From Parabacteroides sp. TM07-1AC (GTDB lineage Bacteria; Bacteroidota; Bacteroidia; Bacteroidales; Tannerellaceae): 64,000 nt of DNA. Below are positions 42,234-51,821 of the stretch, piece after piece. The stretch's first letter is position 1, and the number at the start of each line of letters is the position of its first letter. A program made the position numbers and the translations under genes. The notes beneath the pieces were generated by a model. The model made no database searches. It saw only the letters and a program-made list of their open reading frames with translations, and was not told where the DNA came from. The stretch covers positions 868,001 through 932,000 of the forward strand of contig NZ_QUKD01000001.1 of the NCBI RefSeq assembly GCF_003480915.1. Direction: 5' to 3'.

Positions 42234-42618
42234 ATAAACAAGTATATTTTGGAACCTGTATCACTTCTCCGGCAAGTGGCGGCACGTTGCGCCGGTTGGC
42301 AGTCATTGACCGGGTCAAGCATCTGTCCGATACCGCTTTAAGGGCGTAACTTTGCACCCGGACAGCAGGGTTCGCCGATGACGCGCGGCCCGGAGTCCTG
42401 AAAGGTATTTTCCCAATCCGTCCCCTGACGGATTTTTATGTTCACCTGAACATAGCAAGATGTCTTTTCAGCCGCTCAAAATATTTTGAGCAGCCACGAA
42501 AAGCACTTGCCCTTGCAGGGGGCGGGCTTTCCCTCCGAAGTCGGGAAGCCTTTCAGAACTGCGGTGCTGTAATCCGAAGCGGCGGCTTATGCCGTCAATC
42601 CGCTAAATCCAAAGTAAT
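42234..42618. other. traA-mobA intergenic region: mob promoter and oriT candidate
   Basis: Holds a -7 box TAACTTTGC (42347-42355, rightward, -33 weak) for the mob operon, an 18-bp perfect palindrome GCTCAAAATATTTTGAGC (42474-42491), GGCTTTCCC/GGGAAGCC arms near 42528-42553 and a small TCCGTC/GACGGA stem near 42418-42432. Symmetric sequences beside relaxase genes are typical of oriT, but the nick site cannot be assigned by eye. The leader before mobA has CTAAATCCAAAGTAAT, shared with traI and traN. Confidence 0.5.
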
Positions 42619-43047
42619 ATGAAAGAGAAAAGGAAAAGCAAATCAGGGAGAAATCCCAAACTTGATCCGGCGGTGTACCGGTACACCGTCCGTTTCAACG
42701 AGGAGGAACACAACCGTTTCCTCGCCATGTTCGGAAAATCGGGTGTCTATGCACGGTCTGTTTTCCTCAAAGCGCACTTCTTCGGGCAACCGTTCAAGGT
42801 GCTGAAGGTGGACAAGACGTTGGTGGACTATTACACCAAACTGTCGGATTTTCATGCACAATTCCGTGCCGTGGGTACGAATTACAACCAAGTCGTGAAG
42901 GAACTGAGGCTGCATTTTTCAGAGAAAAAGGCGATGGCGTTGCTCTACAAATTAGAGCAACACACCGTCGAACTCGTGAAACTGAGCCGCCGGATTGTGG
43001 AACTTTCAAGGGAAATGGAGGCAAAATGGTCGCAAAAATCAGTGTAG
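42619..43047 (+). CDS. mobA: Mobilisation protein MobA (relaxosome accessory)
   Basis: 142 residues, strongly basic N terminus (MKEKRKSKSGRNPKLDPAVY) followed by a ribbon-helix-helix-like region (YRYTVRFNEEEHNRFLAMFG) and a helical C-terminal half. Such small DNA-binding proteins bring the relaxase to oriT. The order mobA-mobB-mobC matches CTnDOT. It overlaps mobB by 22 bases, indicating coupled translation. Confidence 0.85.
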   Translation: MKEKRKSKSGRNPKLDPAVYRYTVRFNEEEHNRFLAMFGKSGVYARSVFLKAHFFGQPFKVLKVDKTLVDYYTKLSDFHAQFRAVGTNYNQVVKELRLHFSEKKAMALLYKLEQHTVELVKLSRRIVELSREMEAKWSQKSV

Positions 43048-44273
43048 GAAGTTCGTTGTACGGCGCGATTGCCTACAACGGGGAGAAGATTAACGAGGCG
43101 CAGGGGCGGCTTCTCACCACCAACCGCATCTACAATGACGGTTCGGGAACGGTGGACATAGGCAAGGCGATGGAGGGTTTTCTCACCTTCCTGCCACCGC
43201 AGATGAAGATCGAGAAGCCGGTGGTGCATATCTCTCTCAACCCGCACCCGGAGGATGTGCTGACCGATATTGAGTTGCAGAATATCGCCCGCGAGTATCT
43301 GGAAAAACTCGGTTTCGGAAACCAGCCTTATCTTGTATTCAAGCACGAGGACATCGACCGCCACCACCTGCACATCGTGACGGTCAACGTGGACGAGAAC
43401 GGGAAAAGGCTCAACCGGGATTTTCTCTACCGCCGCAGCGACCGTATCCGCAGGGAACTGGAACAGAAGTACGGATTGCATCCGGCAGAACGTAAAAATC
43501 AGAGATTGGATAATCCGTTGCGCAAGGTGGCCGCATCGGCAGGTGATGTGAAGAAGCAGGTAGGCAACACCGTGAAGGCTCTGAATGGGCAGTACCGTTT
43601 CCAGACGATGGGCGAATACCGTGCGCTCCTTTCCTTATATAATATGACGGTGGAGGAAGCGAGGGGCAACGTGCGCGGACGGGAGTATCACGGGCTGGTC
43701 TATTCCGTCACGGACGACAAGGGTAACAAGGTGGGCAACCCGTTCAAATCCTCGCTTTTCGGGAAGTCCGCAGGCTATGAAGCCGTACAGAAGAAGTTTG
43801 TCCGTTCCAAATCGGAAATCAAGGATAGGAAACTGGCAGACATGACGAAACGCACCGTCCTTTCCGTGCTGCAAGGCACTTATGACAAGGACAAATTTGT
43901 ATCCCAACTCAAAGAGAAGGGCATCGACACCGTACTGCGCTACACAGAGGAAGGGCGCATCTATGGGGCTACCTTCATCGACCACCGCACGGGATGCGTG
44001 CTGAACGGTTCGCGCATGGGTAAGGAGCTTTCGGCGAATGCCTTGCAGGAACACTTCACCCTGCCATACGCCGGACAACCGCCGATACCGCTATCCATCC
44101 CTGTGGATGCTGCGGACAAGGCACACGGGCAGACCGCCTACGACAGTGAAGATATATCGGGCGGTATGGGCTTGCTCACTCCCGAAGGTCCGGCGGTAGA
44201 TGCCGAGGAAGAGGCTTTCATCCGGGCGATGAAGCGCAAAAAGAAGAAAAAACGCAAGGGCTTGGGTATGTAA
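43026..44273 (+). CDS. mobB: Relaxase MobB
   Basis: 415 residues. Relaxase/mobilisation nuclease domain in the first 200 residues: VVHISLNPHPED near 66-77 and the metal-binding histidine cluster HEDIDRHHLHIVTVN at 107-121 (H-x-D-x-x-H-x-H). A tyrosine near 12 (SLYGAIAYNGE) or Tyr17 is the likely nucleophile. The C-terminal part is basic and ends in a KKKKKRKG tail. It nicks oriT and stays attached to the transferred strand. Overlaps mobA and precedes the coupling protein. Confidence 0.9.
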   Translation: MVAKISVGSSLYGAIAYNGEKINEAQGRLLTTNRIYNDGSGTVDIGKAMEGFLTFLPPQMKIEKPVVHISLNPHPEDVLTDIELQNIAREYLEKLGFGNQPYLVFKHEDIDRHHLHIVTVNVDENGKRLNRDFLYRRSDRIRRELEQKYGLHPAERKNQRLDNPLRKVAASAGDVKKQVGNTVKALNGQYRFQTMGEYRALLSLYNMTVEEARGNVRGREYHGLVYSVTDDKGNKVGNPFKSSLFGKSAGYEAVQKKFVRSKSEIKDRKLADMTKRTVLSVLQGTYDKDKFVSQLKEKGIDTVLRYTEEGRIYGATFIDHRTGCVLNGSRMGKELSANALQEHFTLPYAGQPPIPLSIPVDAADKAHGQTAYDSEDISGGMGLLTPEGPAVDAEEEAFIRAMKRKKKKKRKGLGM

Positions 44274-44303
44274 TCAGAGTATCAACAATTAAAAAATCAA
44301 TGT

Positions 44304-46322
44304 ATGTCACAACAAGAAGACGATTTGAGGGCATTGGCGAAAATCATGGATTTTCTGCGTGCCGTGAGTATCATTTTAGTGGTCATGAACGTGTACTGGT
44401 TCTGCTACGAAGCCATCCGGCTGTGGGGCGTGAACATCGGCGTGGTGGACAAAATCCTTCTGAACTTCGACCGCACGGCGGGGCTGTTCCATTCCATTCT
44501 CTACACGAAGCTGTTTTCCGTCCTTTTGCTTGCCTTGTCCTGTCTGGGTACGAAGGGTGTCAAGGGTGAGAAAATCACTTGGGGGAGAATCTGGACAGCA
44601 TTTGCCGTCGGGTTCGTGCTGTTTTTCCTGAACTGGTGGTTGCTGCCCCTGCCGCTGCCGCTTGAAGCGGTGACGGGACTGTATGTCCTTACCATTGGAA
44701 CGGGCTATGTCTGCCTGTTGATGGGTGGTCTGTGGATGAGCCGCCTGTTGAAACACAATTTGATGGAGGATGTTTTCAACAACGAGAACGAGAGTTTCAT
44801 GCAGGAAACGAGGCTTATCGAAAGCGAGTATTCGGTCAATCTGCCGACACGTTTCTATTACAGGAAACGCTGGAACAACGGTTGGATCAATGTAGTTAAT
44901 CCCTTCCGTGCGTCCATCGTGTTGGGTACGCCGGGCAGCGGCAAGTCCTATGCCGTGGTAAACAATTTTATCAAGCAACAGATTGAAAAGGGCTTTAGTC
45001 AATACATCTACGATTTCAAGTATCCCGACCTATCTACTATTGCCTACAACCATTTGCTGAACCACCCGGACGGCTACAAGGTAAAGCCGAAGTTCTATGT
45101 GATCAACTTCGACGACCCGCGACGCTCTCATCGGTGCAATCCCATTCACCCGGATTTTATGGAAGATATTACGGATGCCTATGAGAGTGCCTACACAATA
45201 ATGCTCAACCTCAATAAAACGTGGGTGCAAAAGCAGGGCGACTTCTTCGTGGAGTCACCTATCATTCTGTTTGCCAGTATTATCTGGTATCTCAAAATCT
45301 ATCAGAACGGGAAGTTTTGCACGTTTCCCCATGCTATCGAGTTTCTGAACCGCCGTTACGAGGATATATTTCCGATACTGACCTCTTATCCGGAGCTGGA
45401 GAACTACCTTTCGCCGTTCATGGATGCGTGGCTTGGAGGGGCTGCGGAGCAGCTCATGGGTCAGATAGCGTCGGCAAAAATCCCGCTTTCGAGGATGATT
45501 TCACCGCAGCTCTACTGGGTGATGTCAGACAGCGAGTTTACGCTGGACATCAACAATCCCGAAGAGCCGAAAATCCTCTGCGTGGGTAACAATCCCGACC
45601 GTCAGAATATCTACGGTGCGGCACTCGGTCTGTATAATTCCCGTATCGTGAAGCTCATCAACAAGAAGGGGATGCTGAAGTCATCGGTCATCATCGACGA
45701 GTTGCCCACAATATACTTCAAAGGGTTGGACAATCTTATAGCTACCGCCCGAAGCAACAAGGTTGCCGTGTGTCTGGGCTTTCAGGATTTCAGCCAGTTA
45801 GTGCGTGACTACGGGGACAAAGAGGCGAAAGTGGTGATGAACACTGTCGGCAATATTTTCTCCGGTCAGGTGGTGGGGGAAACAGCCAAGACGCTCTCCG
45901 AGCGGTTCGGTAAGGTGTTGCAGAAACGGCAGTCCATCTCCATCAACCGGCAGGATGTTTCCACCTCCATCAACACGCAGATGGACGCGCTCATTCCACC
46001 GAGTAAGATTTCCGGGCTTACGCAGGGAATGTTTGTCGGTTCTGTATCCGACAACTTCAACGAGCGTATCGAGCAGAAGATTTTTCATTGCGAGATTGTG
46101 GTGGATGCCGAAAAGGTGAAACGGGAAGAAAGTGCCTACAAGAAAATTCCCGTCATTACAAACTTCACGGACGAGGACGGCAACGACCGCATGAAGGAAA
46201 CGGTGCAGGCGAACTACCGGCGCATCAAGGAAGAGGTGAAGCAGATTGTGCAGGAGGAACTGGAGCGTATCAAAAACGATCCGGTGCTGTGTAAACTGCT
46301 ACCAGATAATGAGACTGTCTAA
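44304..46322 (+). CDS. mobC: Coupling protein MobC (VirD4/TraG-type)
   Basis: 672 residues. Membrane segments in the first 150 residues (VSIILVVMNVYWFCYEAI; FSVLLLALSCLG; AFAVGFVLFFLNWWLLPLP; LTIGTGYVCLLMGGLW), Walker A GTPGSGKSYA at about 208-217, Walker B SSVIIDELPTIYF near 465 and the C-terminal motor domain. It links the relaxosome to the secretion channel. The stop codon TAA lies inside the terminal inverted repeat of a MITE (46316-46448), so the last residues (TV) come from inserted DNA and the natural C terminus may be shortened. Confidence 0.9.
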   Translation: MSQQEDDLRALAKIMDFLRAVSIILVVMNVYWFCYEAIRLWGVNIGVVDKILLNFDRTAGLFHSILYTKLFSVLLLALSCLGTKGVKGEKITWGRIWTAFAVGFVLFFLNWWLLPLPLPLEAVTGLYVLTIGTGYVCLLMGGLWMSRLLKHNLMEDVFNNENESFMQETRLIESEYSVNLPTRFYYRKRWNNGWINVVNPFRASIVLGTPGSGKSYAVVNNFIKQQIEKGFSQYIYDFKYPDLSTIAYNHLLNHPDGYKVKPKFYVINFDDPRRSHRCNPIHPDFMEDITDAYESAYTIMLNLNKTWVQKQGDFFVESPIILFASIIWYLKIYQNGKFCTFPHAIEFLNRRYEDIFPILTSYPELENYLSPFMDAWLGGAAEQLMGQIASAKIPLSRMISPQLYWVMSDSEFTLDINNPEEPKILCVGNNPDRQNIYGAALGLYNSRIVKLINKKGMLKSSVIIDELPTIYFKGLDNLIATARSNKVAVCLGFQDFSQLVRDYGDKEAKVVMNTVGNIFSGQVVGETAKTLSERFGKVLQKRQSISINRQDVSTSINTQMDALIPPSKISGLTQGMFVGSVSDNFNERIEQKIFHCEIVVDAEKVKREESAYKKIPVITNFTDEDGNDRMKETVQANYRRIKEEVKQIVQEELERIKNDPVLCKLLPDNETV

Positions 46323-46448
46323 CAAGTCCCCAAAATTGAAAATTATCCCTATCGAAGTTTGAAGTGACCCCCAAAAGTTGGATACAATTTTTTTGGGGGG
46401 CACTTCAGTTCTGACGGGTAAAATCGTAAAATTCGGACTTGTTAGACA
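46316..46448. mobile_element. 133-bp MITE-like element with terminal inverted repeats
   Basis: TGTCTAACAAGTCC (46316-46329) is matched by GGACTTGTTAGACA at 46435-46448, and the similarity extends inward (AAAATT, then CCC). Inside, GAAGTG and CCCCCAAAA pair with TTTTTGGGGGG and CACTTC (about 46361-46406), resembling the end of an IS. No transposase fits in it, so it must have been moved in trans. It gives mobC its stop codon. No clear target duplication was seen. Confidence 0.7.
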
Positions 46449-46453
46449 AATAC

Positions 46454-49400
46454 TTACGCGGTTTCAACCTCAGGTACTGAATCTATCGAATTGACAAATT
46501 TAACCAATTGCGGATCTGAATCTTTTTGTATGAGGTTTCGGAGACTCTTTTTCAATTCATAAGCATCATCCCCTGCTGTATTTATTAAATCCATATAAAA
46601 ATCTTTGTTTTGCAGAATCAATGAACGGCATGCCCCATCGGAAATTACAGGTTTCACTATTTTATCAATAACGTCTCCAGCTTGACTTTTCAAATTACCA
46701 TGCGATCTAAGCCATGTTTCGAAAAATTGAAACTTTATTGCATTGATAGTCTTTTTACCGATGCAGAAATCATTTCTTATATCGGTAACTGTCGATTTAA
46801 TTTTTCGTTTATCCAATCTTTCAACTATATTCTTGAAACAATTAGGGAAAGGATTCAAACTTTGAGTTCCAGAAGCAATATCCATCAGAATCTTTTTGCC
46901 AAATTCAGTCAAGTTATCTGGCAAGGATTTGATTTTAGCCAGTAAATGTTTTATTGCGACAAACCAATAATATGATGTATGTGCTGTTCTTTGGGCGTAT
47001 AATGTATCAACACTTATTTCAGACAACGCTTCGAACGCTATTTTATTGATATGATCGGTCAGGACATTGCTTATTTTAGTGGTCAAATCGTAAAAAGATG
47101 CGTCAGGAATTACATCTTTAATATTGTTCTTAGTGATATACTTATCCAAATCGGTATTCCACTCTGCTAAATGCTCGATAAATACCTCATCCGTTACACC
47201 TATTCTGTTCTTAATATCTTCAAATTGGGGCAATATGTCTGAGAGCAATAATTTATAGCCAAGTTTATGATTTACCATGTATTGTAGTGTTTCATTTAAT
47301 AGCGGTATATTCCATCCCACACTATTTACTAATAAGTCTCCATGATCCACATAATAGTCCATGAGTTCTGCAACATATTTTATATCTCCACCCTCTATTA
47401 AGGAAACGGAATGACCATGTGCCAATTGCATGGCGACTAAATCGTAATATCCAGACTCTTTAATGTTTCGGCCATCAGTTTCTAATTCAGAATGCAACTG
47501 ATTTATGTAGGTTGAATCTAACGTTACAGGTAAAGGTCTTTCTTCGTCAGATGCCAATAAACGATAGGTTGTAAATATAGCCCCTATATTATCTTTATTT
47601 ACATTCTGTTCATCAATGCAATTCGTGATCGCTTGCAAAAGCGTTGGAAACGTATAGGTAGAATTATCTTTTAACGTTTTTACAATATCTGCATGGTCGA
47701 AATTATCGGGTAGTAAGTTTGCCAAATAATTATCGAGCGCCTCCGAATTTGTTGCTACTTGATAATATTTATATGCTTTAGTTGTCGCGTTATCCCGATA
47801 GGCAGCATCTGTTGCATTTGCAGCTTGAATATAATCGATAAATGTATTTGGCTTGACTGTTTTTGCTTCAATCAATGACGTAAAATCGCACGCCAACTTA
47901 TTTTGCGCAATAAACCTGTCTATTGCATCTAACGTTTTGAAATAGTCGCCGCCATTGAAGTCATTGAACCGAACTATCTTCTTATATAATTGAGCAATCA
48001 CATGGTTTTGGCTTTCCGTGTCTAAATGCAACAGCAGTTCTTGGTATTCGACAGGGAACACCTGCTTCTCTATGGATTCTTTTAATTTCAATTGTGCTAT
48101 TCTTTGCCATACACGCAGAATAACATCGCTCTTTCGAGTTAATTTATGCAAACAATGTATAATCTTATCGATAAGCGCATTGTCCATACATTGTATAACT
48201 TCTTCTAATACAGTGTCAAATTGTTTATTAGTCTCTGCATATTGATTTATGTCGTGGTCTTCTTCTCCGTTGATGCAGCCTTCAATATATTTTTTCAATG
48301 GAATTTGTCGAGCATCTTCAACATCGACACCATATACCAAAGCTGCAATTTCGCGTTGTGTTTGCAGATCATTGTTAATTATTGTTTGAATGCCATTCAG
48401 ATAGTCGCCGGACAATATTTGTTCTACTGGATTTGCCAGAATATCCGTCTTCTTCAAACAGAACAATGCTATGTTTATCATCAAAATTTCGTTACACCAC
48501 TCTTGTTTAAGAGCGACCATCTCATTGATATATGATATAATTTCCCTAACATTGGCATTAGGATTTACCAATCTGAATATCCGATTTATAGTTTCTTTCG
48601 CTTCATTTTCTGTTTCTCCAAATGCTTCAACAAACAGTTTGTTGAATATACTTCGATAGTCGGTAATAACAGGAGGAGCAACACGATAAACAATAGGGAA
48701 AGTTTTATTGATAAAATACTTGGTCAGTTGTTTCGTTTGTTCGTCGGTCTCATCTCCGAATGCACAAGCTAAATGTGTTTCATCGAAAGGAATAACAGCC
48801 CAAACATTTTCAAAACCGCTATCGGCGAAGAACGTATGGATAGAAGACCATAATTCTTTTACTTTTTCAGCGGGGAGACGATCCATGTTGTCAAAAACAA
48901 GGACTAATTTACGTTGTCCTTTTTCCTTGATAAAATCAGAAATGTCTTGCATCCATGTTTTGAACTCGTAAACCGTTGGTTCGTCTTCGCTCAAAGTCTC
49001 ATAGCAAACGTCCTTTTCGACTTTATCTTGATAAATAGCTAACATATAACTCCATCCATATTTATGATCTTTGCTATATGCCCATTTCCAAACGCACAAT
49101 GCAATAAGAACTGGCAGTGCAGCTATGATAATAGACAATAAAGAAAACCACCATGTTGTGGGTGTAGGTTTTACTGCATACGCAATAAATGTAAATATCG
49201 GAGTTAAAACTGCAACCAAAAATGCCGCAACCATACCATTACTGATAAGGGGATATTTTTCGGTTACGGTCTCCGTTTTACGGGCTAATAAATATTTCAG
49301 CTTTTCAGACCATGATACGGTTTTCGTACCTCCACCTTTGACTTTTATTGTTGCATTTCCAGATAGGATACCATCATCAATAAGTTTGCTTGTAAGCAAT

Positions 49401-49708
49401 TCCAATATAGAGCGGCGTTGCAAGTCCTCTTGATGTCCCCATGCGTCATACTCAAAAAAGTAATAGTCGTCTGATAATTCACGTTCCAACATTTTAACCA
49501 CGTTGGATTTTCCAGATCCCCAAATACCTTCGATGCCGATAATTCGAGGTAAAGTACATTCCTCATCCAATGAATCATTCTGACAAAAATGGCGAGCAAT
49601 AGTTTTTGCCAACCTTTCTTGCGAACCTCCATCGAATTTGTCAATACCACACGGTTTATTTTGGATAAACCGCGGATATTGCTGTTTGGATTGTAGTTTT
49701 GTTTCCAT
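46454..49708 (-). CDS. KAP-family P-loop NTPase
   Basis: 1084 residues. Walker A GIEGIWGSGKS at 58-68. Two membrane segments are inserted after it at about 157-178 and 187-208, the hallmark of KAP NTPases. Walker B-like VLVFDNMDRLP at 269-279 and WAVIPFDETHLACAF follow. The remaining 700 residues are helical repeats without named motifs. KAP proteins are membrane-associated; several have been linked to phage exclusion and defence, none with a settled mechanism that fits here. It is a single gene, opposite to mobC, A/T-rich and bordered by the MITE, which points to recent acquisition. Its stop codon is five bases from the MITE. A defence role is inference. Confidence 0.85.
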   Translation of the reverse strand: METKLQSKQQYPRFIQNKPCGIDKFDGGSQERLAKTIARHFCQNDSLDEECTLPRIIGIEGIWGSGKSNVVKMLERELSDDYYFFEYDAWGHQEDLQRRSILELLTSKLIDDGILSGNATIKVKGGGTKTVSWSEKLKYLLARKTETVTEKYPLISNGMVAAFLVAVLTPIFTFIAYAVKPTPTTWWFSLLSIIIAALPVLIALCVWKWAYSKDHKYGWSYMLAIYQDKVEKDVCYETLSEDEPTVYEFKTWMQDISDFIKEKGQRKLVLVFDNMDRLPAEKVKELWSSIHTFFADSGFENVWAVIPFDETHLACAFGDETDEQTKQLTKYFINKTFPIVYRVAPPVITDYRSIFNKLFVEAFGETENEAKETINRIFRLVNPNANVREIISYINEMVALKQEWCNEILMINIALFCLKKTDILANPVEQILSGDYLNGIQTIINNDLQTQREIAALVYGVDVEDARQIPLKKYIEGCINGEEDHDINQYAETNKQFDTVLEEVIQCMDNALIDKIIHCLHKLTRKSDVILRVWQRIAQLKLKESIEKQVFPVEYQELLLHLDTESQNHVIAQLYKKIVRFNDFNGGDYFKTLDAIDRFIAQNKLACDFTSLIEAKTVKPNTFIDYIQAANATDAAYRDNATTKAYKYYQVATNSEALDNYLANLLPDNFDHADIVKTLKDNSTYTFPTLLQAITNCIDEQNVNKDNIGAIFTTYRLLASDEERPLPVTLDSTYINQLHSELETDGRNIKESGYYDLVAMQLAHGHSVSLIEGGDIKYVAELMDYYVDHGDLLVNSVGWNIPLLNETLQYMVNHKLGYKLLLSDILPQFEDIKNRIGVTDEVFIEHLAEWNTDLDKYITKNNIKDVIPDASFYDLTTKISNVLTDHINKIAFEALSEISVDTLYAQRTAHTSYYWFVAIKHLLAKIKSLPDNLTEFGKKILMDIASGTQSLNPFPNCFKNIVERLDKRKIKSTVTDIRNDFCIGKKTINAIKFQFFETWLRSHGNLKSQAGDVIDKIVKPVISDGACRSLILQNKDFYMDLINTAGDDAYELKKSLRNLIQKDSDPQLVKFVNSIDSVPEVETA

Positions 49709-49724
49709 ATACGTAATTTATTGA

Positions 49725-50855
49725 TTATACGAACTCCAAATAATTCTCCCGATTTACCACATGAAACTCGGCATAGGGATAGGCTTCTTGGAAGGCTTTC
49801 GGTGCGGCCGGCATTTTATTTCCCCACTTGAACTCCAAGGCGGTAAGACTGTCGGCACTCTCCTCAATCAGGTCGATTTCCTGTTTGTCGTAGGTGCGCC
49901 AGAAATAGAACTCCCTGTGCAGTCCCTCATTGAAGTTCGCTTTGCGCCGCTCTCCGATGATGTAGTTCTCCCACAGCGCACCGACATCCTGCCGAATGGC
50001 CAGCGGTGAGAAAGCCCCGATAATGGCATTGCGAATGCCGTTGTCGTAGAAGTACCACTTGCCAGCTTTTGTAACCTCCTTGCGTAGGTTACGCGAATAA
50101 GCCCCCAGACGATAGATAACGAAGACCTTTTCCAATAGGTCGAGGTATTTTTCAACGGTCGTCTTGCTCATGCCGAGTTGTTTACCTAACTCTTCGTAAG
50201 AAACTTCGCTGCCCAACTGAAAAGCTATCAATCGCAGTAGATCGCGCATCTTGCTCGAATTTTTTAAGCCGTCAATTGCTAAGATATCTTTAAGCAGGTA
50301 TGCACCGACAATATCACGTAGGTAGTCTGTTTTACGTTCATAGTTCTCCATCATTACTACTTCGGGATAGGAACCGTAAATCAAGCGCGCTTCGAGGTTC
50401 TGGCGGGTTTCAAGTGCCGTTTCCGTCTGTGCGATTTCCCGTTGCGAGAATGGTGTAAGGAGAAATTGCGTACTGCGGCCGACCAACGGTTCACCAGTCT
50501 TATTCAGCAAATCGAATGACGAAGAACCACTTGCCAAGACACTTATTCCCGGTATTTCATCAACTATCAACTTCAGAATACTACCGATTTGTGGTATGTT
50601 CTGTGCCTCATCAATAGCCAGCAAATCAATACCATCCAATAAATGCCGATAATTGGCTATTGAGCGATTCTCCAATAGTGCTAATGTGTCGTAGTCTTCG
50701 CCGTTGAGCATCATCGTCCTACCTGAATAGTTGTCCACAATTTTACGCATCATTACCGTTTTACCAACACGGCGAGCACCAAAAATCAGTACTGCTTTAT
50801 TGGGCGCGATTCGTGCTGTAATCTTCTCTTGAAGTATTCTATTTACTGTTTCCAT
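49725..50855 (-). CDS. AAA_14/DUF4143 ATPase
   Basis: 376 residues. Walker A FGARRVGKT near 25-33, Walker B LLAIDEAQN near 78-86, sensor ASGSSSFDL near 111, a winged-helix-like region (SYEELGKQLGMSKTTVEKYL) and the C-terminal DUF4143 nuclease-like domain (REFYFWRTYDKQEIDLIEE, then ALEFKWGNK) with an E-x-D/E-x-K pattern. Members of this family are widespread single genes of unknown function; a restriction-endonuclease-like core is often proposed. Its -7 box TATCTTTGC lies at 50873-50881. It is 16 bases from the KAP start. The rest of 50856-51107 is A/T-rich and shows no gene. Confidence 0.85.
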   Translation of the reverse strand: METVNRILQEKITARIAPNKAVLIFGARRVGKTVMMRKIVDNYSGRTMMLNGEDYDTLALLENRSIANYRHLLDGIDLLAIDEAQNIPQIGSILKLIVDEIPGISVLASGSSSFDLLNKTGEPLVGRSTQFLLTPFSQREIAQTETALETRQNLEARLIYGSYPEVVMMENYERKTDYLRDIVGAYLLKDILAIDGLKNSSKMRDLLRLIAFQLGSEVSYEELGKQLGMSKTTVEKYLDLLEKVFVIYRLGAYSRNLRKEVTKAGKWYFYDNGIRNAIIGAFSPLAIRQDVGALWENYIIGERRKANFNEGLHREFYFWRTYDKQEIDLIEESADSLTALEFKWGNKMPAAPKAFQEAYPYAEFHVVNRENYLEFV

Positions 50856-51107
50856 ACCTTATAAAATATAATGCAAAGATAATCATATTTTTTTAATTGG
50901 CGAATTTTACAAAAAAAACGGGCTATTAAATGGCGATTTTTACAACCACAATCTTATGGAAGTTGTTTCATTGTTTTTAGTAATGATATATGTTCATACT
51001 ATGATGACTCAATAATTTACCAGACATACGTTTCTGAAATTTGTCCTTATAGGAATGAAAAACTCACATATATTGTGCTAATTAATATATAATTAAATGA
51101 AAATAAA

Positions 51108-51134
51108 AAGACAGGATACGAGTATTCCTGTCTT
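51108..51134 (-). terminator. Intrinsic terminator after rteC
   Basis: On the minus strand AAGACAGGAATAC pairs with GTATCCTGTCTT (one bulge) and is followed by TTTTATTTTC. It lies 23 bases beyond the rteC stop codon at 51157. Confidence 0.8.
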
Positions 51135-51156
51135 CTCATATGTAATGGATATTTTT

Positions 51157-51762
51157 TTATTTTCTCATCCGCTCCAACTCCTCATCACGCAACATTCTCT
51201 CGTTCAGTTTTTCCTGCATCCTGTCAATGAAATAGGTGCGGCTTTCGTTCTTCCGGCGTTTGATATCAGTGTAGAAGCGGTAGCAGTCTTTAGAATCAAC
51301 CCCGAATATCTTATAGAGAAGTGGGGCGAGCTGTTTGAGCGGCATATTGCCGTTGTTGATGCAGCCCATCACGTCTATGCCGTAGATAAGTTCCACGAGG
51401 TCGATGGCATTGCCCGTCCATTGAAGAAGGCTGGCGGTGGTTTCTGTTGCGTTGTTGGCGGATATTAGTGGTGGCACTTGGGGCGTGGCAAGGAATTTCT
51501 GCATCTTTCTTACGAAAGACAGAGCCTTGCTGACGTAGGCGGCAATCTCTCTTTTTTCTTCTGACAGATTACGTACGGGATGGTGCTGCAACTCGATTTC
51601 GATGTAGGCAAGCGCGATGACGGTAAGGTTCATGTCCATGCCGCCGTTGCACAGTTCGATCACTTGGGTGGCGAAAGCCGTGTATGCCGTTTCCATATTG
51701 CAGTCGCCGGCTTCGTTTATCAGGCGGAAAAAGTCGGTTTCCGCCAGCAAGAAATAATTCAT
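51157..51762 (-). CDS. rteC: Regulator RteC
   Basis: 201 residues from the ATG at 51762 (MNYFLLAETDFFRLINEAGD). Helical protein with the RteC-family C-terminal pattern (AIDLVELIYGIDVMGCINNG, then LAPLLYKIFGVDSKDCYRFY). In CTnDOT, RteC is made under control of RteB and in turn activates the excision operon. A sigma-54-like promoter (51822-51836) precedes it, fitting RteB as an NtrC-type activator. Slightly shorter than the usual RteC, but the start fits the leader. Confidence 0.88.
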   Translation of the reverse strand: MNYFLLAETDFFRLINEAGDCNMETAYTAFATQVIELCNGGMDMNLTVIALAYIEIELQHHPVRNLSEEKREIAAYVSKALSFVRKMQKFLATPQVPPLISANNATETTASLLQWTGNAIDLVELIYGIDVMGCINNGNMPLKQLAPLLYKIFGVDSKDCYRFYTDIKRRKNESRTYFIDRMQEKLNERMLRDEELERMRK

Positions 51763-51821
51763 GGTTCTGTCAATTTTGAAAATTACACTTTGTTTTCTGC
51801 GTGCGCACATGAATATAATTG

